Assembly (NCBI RefSeq): GCF_009727055.1
Contig: NC_052358.1
Coordinates: 40,463,954 to 40,527,953 of the forward strand
Direction: 5' to 3'
DNA from: Benincasa hispida
Taxonomy: Eukaryota > Streptophyta > Magnoliopsida > Cucurbitales > Cucurbitaceae
Length of the DNA: 64,000 bases
The notes under the pieces were generated by a model. That model had not been told where the DNA came from, searched no databases, and saw only the letters and a program-made list of their open reading frames with translations. Position numbers and translations under genes: made by a program. This document shows positions 57,954 through 64,000 of the stretch, one piece after another; within the stretch, counting starts at the first letter, position 1; the number at the start of each line of letters is the position of its first letter.

Positions 57954-58139
57954 CTAATTCATGAAATTTTGATTTCCAGTTTTTAGAAAAAAAAATTAGA
58001 AAATGATGGGTTGCTTTTAAAATATATGCATGAGATATATGTGATGTTAATTGTGGTTTACGAGTAGATTGTTTACGCTTTTGGCATTTAGATTTACAGT
58101 TTTTATTGATGAGATTACTATAAAATCCAGTGTTTATGG

Positions 58140-59135
58140 GTATTTTCTATTGTAAATGGAGCATGTCGGTCTTTAGTGGAGTGCCCAATAGTTAACGAAT
58201 GGTGAGTAATATAATCAAAGAGTTTAATTAATTATTCATGTACCATTGGAGCTTCAAGCTACATGTTCATGAGGTCCCCTTAGTAGCTCAATAGGATTTA
58301 ATTGAGAATCAATTTTTGGATTAATTTGAATTGTTCAAATTAATAGAGGGATTTGATTATATATGATGTAATTAAGTTGTTTCAACTATATGTGATATAA
58401 TTGTCATAATGTATTTGATACATTATAGCTTAATAGGAGGAAATAAATATTTGTATGAGATTCAAATATAGTTTCTATGAATTGGATTCATAGTTGTTAA
58501 ATTTAATATAAATAAGATTTATATTAAATGTCATATAAAAGAGAAGAGAAACTATAGTTTATATATTATATCAAATATAACATATAATTTAATATATATA
58601 TATTTACGATAAGTTAGTCATCATATTTATATTTATATTATTATTATTAGTATTTTAATAATAAAAAAGGGAGTTACAACTCCCTTCCCATTCTTTTCTC
58701 TCTACTCATGTAAGTAGATGGTGGTTATTTTTGGCAAGAAAAATAAACGAAAAATGTTTTCTTCTTTTGCTAAGTGGTTGTTGAACAGTTGAGAAAGAAA
58801 AAAGACAAAAGTGTTCTGTGTCTTTGAGTTTTGTGTGAAAATTCTCGATCCATCCTCTACATTAAGTTTTCCCTCATAACCAAAATAGTTAGAGCCCACC
58901 ACTCTTAGGTTCTCACCCTGAGAATACCAAGGTAACTTCAAGTTGTTTATGATTTGTTTGAGGGAAAACATAAAGAAAAGGTCTTCAAAGGTTAGGTTTC
59001 TTGAAACCCTTTCTAAAGCATGATGTAACTTAGAATTAAATGCATATCTTGTTTACTGTAAAATTTGTATTCAATGAAAATGGAATTTGGTCAATCAACT
59101 TCTATTCAATGTTCGCTTTTGTTAGAGTTCCTTCA
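58140..59135 (+). mobile_element. copia LTR fragment, plus orientation
   Basis: Sense 3' half of the same LTR family: 'ggtctttagtgg', 'accattggagcttcaagc', 'gaggtccccttagtagctc', then an end 'gttagagttccttca' aligned with the end of the LTR at 57939. No primer-binding site follows. Confidence 0.75.
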
Positions 59136-59485
59136 AACCTCACAAGGATCTTGGTTGGCGCATGCCCATGCCCAATGCATGGCTACTTACCTCCCATACT
59201 TAGCCATCAAATGAGCTTGCCTAACCTCAAATGACATGACCAACGTTCATGGCTCCCTTATCAACGCCCATGGCCTCCACGTATTTTTCCAGCACCTAGC
59301 CATTAATTTACTTATTTTTCCTACTACCAAGCTACCCGAGTACAAGTCTTCCAACACTTGTAATTTTCTTCCTTCACTCTTCTTATCTTTTAATTTTTCC
59401 CTACAACTTTACCTTAACATAACCTTAATCTTAAGTAGCATACTTATTACTAACATAAGTAGGGAAACTAGGGTTTAGGGTTTAC
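59136..59485. mobile_element. gypsy LTR-like scrap
   Basis: Resembles 53850-54700 in composition and phrases ('gcgcatgcccatgcc', 'aacgcccatggcc', 'actagggtttagggttt'). No gene. Confidence 0.4.
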
Positions 59486-60610
59486 AACTGCTATCCCTAA
59501 CTTATCTCCTTTTGAACAATTGTATGGTATTTCTCCCTCTGATTCTCATCTTAAAGTCTTTGGGTGTGCATGTGTTTGTTATATTGCATCCTCATGAACA
59601 TACCAAGCTTAAACCTGGCCTCGTATATGTTATTTTCTGGGTTATGGAACTAAACATAAAGGGTTCTGATGTTGGGGCCTCTTTCTAAATTGTTACGTAT
59701 CTCCAGTCATGTCACTTTTTGGGAATATCATATGTTTTCTAGTCTTTCTTCATTGCATGCTTCCCTAACTAGCCCCCACCCATTTTTCAGTGATCCCTCC
59801 ACCGATCTATTTCTTACCTTTGATCCTTTTCTTGAACCTGAGCTTTCCACGCTGCCCATCTAAAAGCTCGATTAATCTTTTCCTATCATTGCACTCTCAG
59901 ATCTACCGTCTACTTCAACTTTGGAGCCTGAACCTACACCCATTCGTCAATCCTCCAAAGTAAGAGAAAATCCTCACCATCTCAAAGATTGCCACTTTTT
60001 TTCCACTGTCATGTCTTTAATTGAACATTCATCTTTTCATAAGGTCTGCATTAACCCTCTTTGGCAGCAAGCAATGTATGAGGAACTTTAGGCTTTGGAA
60101 AAAACTCGTACTTGGGATTATGTTGAGTTACTTCCTCGCAAAAAATCTATTAGACGTAAGTGGGCCTATAAAACCAAGACTCGCTTTGATGGGTCAATTG
60201 AGTGTGTTTGGTGGCCAAATGGTATTCTCCGGAGCATGGTATAGATTATGAGGAAACTTTTGCTCCAGTTGCCTAAATGACATTTGTTCAGTGTCTTTTG
60301 GTTGTAGCAGTTGCTAAAAAATGACCTCTTCTTCAAATGAATTTTAAGAATGTATTCCTCAATGCCACTCTATCTGAAGAGGTATATATGAAGTCACCAC
60401 CTAGTCCTCTGCCTTAGAAAATCTGCCTTCTTCACTGTGCATTATATGAGCTAAAACAAGCTCCCCGCACATGGTTTACAATCTTTAATTCTACTGTCAC
60501 CTAACTTGAGTTTACCTCCAGCTCTCATGACTCGACTCTCTTTACCCATAAGGATCCTCATGGCATCGTTCTCCTTCCTTTTTATGTGGATGACTTGTTC
60601 GCATCCTTTT
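59486..60610 (+). pseudogene. Ty1/copia integrase-reverse transcriptase remnant
   Basis: Plus-strand translation with several stops and frame changes: 'IPNLSPFEQLYGISPSDSHL' and 'KVFGCACFV' (integrase), 'GFxCWGPLSKLLRISSHVTF' then 'FWEYHMFSSLSSLHA', a linker, 'NPLWQQAMYEEL', 'ALEKTRTWDYVELLP', 'KWAYKTKTRFDGSIE' (reverse transcriptase start), 'NVFLNATLSEEVYMKSPP', 'YELKQAPRTWF' and 'LLPFYVDDLF', the YVDD catalytic motif, near 60575-60600. RNase H is missing. The copy is of a different lineage or age from that at 47.4 kb. Confidence 0.85.
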
Positions 60611-61701
60611 TCAGTGTCATTTAATTCCCAAAAAGAGTCACAAATTAAAAGAAAAATTATAATACCAAACTACTCCTATCACTACAAAAAACGTAGCAAC
60701 AGTGGTAATTAGGGTCGATTCACAGAGAAGCGCGATTTGTTTTGTTAAGCCAAATTCCTAAAGAGAGCGATAAAAAGGGGTTTTGGTGTGGAAAGAGAAC
60801 ATGGGTGAAACATAAAATGCAAGGGTAAATGAAATTGAGAATAGGGGCCTATCTAAATTCTAAAGCAAGAGAGAGAATCCTATGCAACTTCTATTATGGA
60901 ATTCAATAATTAAACAAACATCCATTATTTTCATGCACAATTACTAAATCGACTTGACTTAACTAGTCTCTAGAAAGGCCAACAACTAATTAAAACCGAA
61001 TCAATTAAGCATTCTAATTATTAATTAAGGTTGGAGAGTCATTCCCTAACTAAACTATATGCTCTTAATTCTATTAGGATCGATAACATCCATATAGAAT
61101 TAAAATTTATATGCATGAAGATTGAGAATTCAATTGTGTGGACTAATTGATTGGATATCCTAATTCAATTAATCAATTTGTTCTTTGAATCCTAGATTGA
61201 ACATGTATTACTAAGATTTTTGTCCAGCCTATAAAACTAAGCATTCATATTCAATCCTATTCTACCGGGGTAAAATCAAGCATAGATGAACACAAAGAAA
61301 CGTGCGAGCTCAAAATTAACTAGTAGAGATAAACAATTATGATAGAGTTGTCAGTCTAACACATAAACATAAGTCTAATCATATGAAGATTCAAACAAAG
61401 CATAGAGTTGAAGGATATCAAATTTAATCAAGGAAATCTCAAGAAATTGAACATGGGAACTCTTGCTCAAACAAACAAGAGAATAATTACCTAAAACATT
61501 CATAGAAAAATTCGAGATAAATATCCTATCCATCAATTAAAATCCAAAAAATAAAAATGTAAAACCTAATCTAAGATGTTAAAATATGAAGGAGAATAAG
61601 GAAATTCAACCTCCACTTTGGCCTCCATGAAAATCAGCCTCCCCCCTCTTCTTTTTTACGTAATTCGGAAAGAACATATTTATACAATAAGCGCAGCGTT
61701 G
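60611..61701. mobile_element. probable LTR-type repeat, no gene
   Basis: Contains 'agggtcgattcacagag' near 60703, comparable to the 'gggtcgaacacaggga' block in the solo LTR at 2289-3946, and a CT-rich end near 61620-61660. Limits and lineage are uncertain. Confidence 0.35.
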
Positions 61702-63624
61702 TGTTGGAGTATATTAACGTGCAGCGGAGGAAAAACTAATCAATAAGCACTCTAATCATACTTAATTTGAGTTTAAAACACGCTTCAAAGTAATTTTTAT
61801 AGAAGAGGGTTTGCCGAACACAATACCTTTGAAGTATCTCTTCAAGTCCAACTGAGTTCCACGTGAAAGAGCTTCAATCTTCAAGTAGATAACCACAAAG
61901 ATCTTCTCTACTATTTTCTTGTAAGGATATTGTGGTGGAAACACTAAATTAAGCTGGATGTATATGAGGTTTGAAAAGGGTTTGGTGATTTCTGCAGAAT
62001 TCCTTTTGAAGTTCTTGTAAGCATGAATCATTATTCATTTCAGCACTTCAATTTATAGAGCTTTCACCATGCAAATTCATGGCTTGCATGAAGAGAACTC
62101 CTACTTCATGGAGAAAATGGAGTTATGAATAAGGAAGTTCAATACATAGTGAAGATTTTCAACATTTTGGAAATCCCCACTTTGAAAAATGATTTTCAAA
62201 AGATTTTCCAAAAAATAATTTCTAAAACCATTTTTATATTAAACTTATTTAATTTCATTTATTAATTTTATAACAGTTAATTCAATTAATTAATTTTTAT
62301 GTTAAAAATATTTATTTAAATATTAATTGTATAATATTAATTTTTTAATTTAATATCTAATATTAAATTGATAATGAAATTAATATTATACAATTAATAT
62401 TTAAATCATATTTTAAATATTAATCGTTTCTCCAATTTCGTTTAATTTCGATAAAATTAAACATTTTAATTGTATGAATTGAATAAATAGAAACCCTAAT
62501 TGAATTTGAACATTTCAAATTCTAAACCCTAATTTCAAATCTTATCAAGATTACTCAATTTACTAATCAAAATTATAAGCTAGTGGAAGGATCTTTTGGA
62601 CCTACAGATCATGAGCTCCAACAACTTATAATTAATTGCTTAAACTCTTTAAACCAAATTAATCATTATTTGTTAACTACCAAGACATTCCACTATAACT
62701 CAATAGTTGCACTCTCCTCACTGTAGATATATTTCTGTCTATTTTAACCATAATCGGCAATTCAATCCTTCATAGGTCGTTCGTATTTACAGCTAGGTCA
62801 AAGATTATCGATTTACCCCTATAAATACATCTTGCTTCTTAAAATATCATTGATCCTCTATTGAACAATTGATTTATAGTCAAACTTGTAAATCATAACC
62901 CTTTCTTTCATGAAAGGGCGAGGCCACGTTGTTCAAGAAAAGGCATCTGCGCTTAAGAGAACAACCCATCAGCTAACCCTAAATCAGATCTTATCCATCA
63001 ACTAACCCTAAATTGAATTCCATATTGCAAGGTTATGTCCCCAACTATCTATCCGATCTTATCCTCAAAATGGGAGGCTTATTAAGCAGTGTTGTTGGAC
63101 TACTCTCACCTATGCAGATCAAAGGATAATCCCGAATAAACAGGAGTTCATAGTTAGCTCAGGATTAAGATCGAGTTACCCTAGGTCATTAAGTTTGAGA
63201 TAGTCATCTTTAACAGTAAACGGTTGTTATAAAGAAAAGTGACTATTTTCGAGGTCCGGTCTTATGCAAACTCATTGCATAAGATGCCCCTACTCACATA
63301 TCTCTACATGAATGATTTTTGGATCACATTATTTGTATCAATATACAAATAGGTTGCATCCAATAATATTACTAGGATGAGGTACTCAATCTCATCCATA
63401 TACTTATAGACCATTTTGGCTACATACTAAAACTTGATCCATTTTCATGTCACCATATAAAGTCAAAGTATTCATGTTATAGCCATGGATTTGCTTATTG
63501 GATTTTCATAGAATGATGCAATATCAATAGTAATTTATTGAATAAATAATTCAACAACATTTTTATTGATAAATAGAATATGTTAACAACATTTACGAAC
63601 TGCGAGTTTAGGCCATTCCTAACA
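61702..63624 (-). mobile_element. copia 3' LTR, minus orientation, complete
   Basis: On the minus strand it starts TGTTAGGAATGGCC at 63624, right after a purine tract, and ends ...ACTCCAACA at 61702: 1923 bp with TG...CA ends. Family blocks: 'ctgcgagttta', 'gatgaggtactcaatctca', 'gatcttatcc', 'ggacctacagatcatgagc', AT-rich middle, 'gcactctaatcatactt'. The 5 bases beside it (61697-61701) are CGTTG; the matching target duplication should lie beyond the other LTR, outside this window. Confidence 0.88.
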
Positions 63625-63641
63625 ATCTCCCACTTGGACTA
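63625..63641 (-). other. polypurine tract of the copia element
   Basis: Minus strand TAGTCCAAGTGGGAGAT immediately before the LTR start; purine-rich, as used to prime second-strand synthesis. Confidence 0.8.
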
Positions 63642-63699
63642 ACACTCCAGTGAGATAAACATCCAAAATACCCTTTGGCATTCTCCAACATGCCCTAGA

Positions 63700-64000
63700 T
63701 CATGCTCGTAGTTCTAGTCCAACCAGGTGGCCCTCAAACACTTTAGCTGAAAGGGCCTTCGTAAACGGATCAACAAGGTTGTCTTCTGAGGCTATCTGTG
63801 TGACTATCACGTCTCCTCGATGTACAATCTCTTTGATGAGATGGTACTTTCTTTCGATATGTTTTCCATGTTTGTGACTTCTAGATTCCTTAGAATATCA
63901 ACTGCGCCAATATTGTCACAATACAGAGTAATCGACAACTGCATGTTTGGAATGACTTTCAAATTTGTCAGGAACTTGCGGAGCCAAACTTCTTCTTTAG
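63700..64000 (-). pseudogene. Ty1/copia RNase H end, frameshifted, runs off the window
   Basis: On the minus strand: 'KEEVWLRKFLTNLKVIPNMQ', 'LSITLYCDNIGAV' (with a metal-binding Asp), then a one-base frame change near 63895-63905, then 'SRSHKHGKHIERKYHLIKEI', 'VTQIASEDNLVDPFTKALS', 'FEGHLVGLELRA' and a stop at 63700-63702. This is the usual end of copia pol, about 75 bp before the polypurine tract. The rest of pol lies beyond the window. Confidence 0.88.

Overview
This is a eudicot nuclear genome segment: AT-rich, one intron-bearing gene with plant-type splice sites, and dense nested plant transposons. I suspect a cucurbit from general resemblance of the repeats, but nothing here proves it. 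Only one intact host gene is visible.

The host gene is a NUP98 nucleoporin on the + strand (coding 7742-19053, 12 coding exons). All splice phases close and give a predicted 1013-residue protein: FG repeats, a GLEBS segment (the RAE1/GLE2-binding region of the family), and a C-terminal autopeptidase domain ending in the His-Phe-Ser cleavage triad. Its introns carry an internal duplication (intron 2), a MITE-like element (intron 5), and an antisense Ty3/gypsy integrase remnant next to a sense LINE remnant (intron 7).

The rest is repeat sequence. 1-5901: a minus-strand copia-type LTR with a primer-binding site, containing a nested solo LTR with a 5-bp target duplication. 19.3-20.7 kb: a tandem duplication and a foldback element. 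20.7-32.1 kb: several copies of one copia LTR family in both orientations, around a Ty3/gypsy element that has gag but no visible pol and carries an inserted hAT-like element with an 8-bp target duplication. 33.1-38.5 kb: a decayed DUF1985 gene and a decayed MULE transposase, probably one Mutator-like transposon. 40918-44251: a complete non-autonomous CACTA element with an AAC target duplication and a large array of CGATCG-centred repeats. 44865-46654: a second solo LTR with a perfect ACTCT duplication. 47.4-48.2 kb and 59.5-60.6 kb: copia pol remnants. 50376-51131: a small DNA element with CCGAACC-rich ends. 52-56 kb: gypsy LTR-like DNA with a 35-bp tandem array. 56037-59135: plus-strand copia LTRs. 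61702-64000: the 3' LTR and RNase H end of a copia element that leaves the window.

The most unusual signal is a short motif, roughly ACGATCG(T/C)(T/C)TAG, that recurs in otherwise unrelated element types (copia LTRs, a CACTA transposon, gypsy LTR-like DNA). Both single N bases in the window lie between perfect direct duplicates (39 bp and 72 bp), which looks like unmerged contig ends rather than biology.
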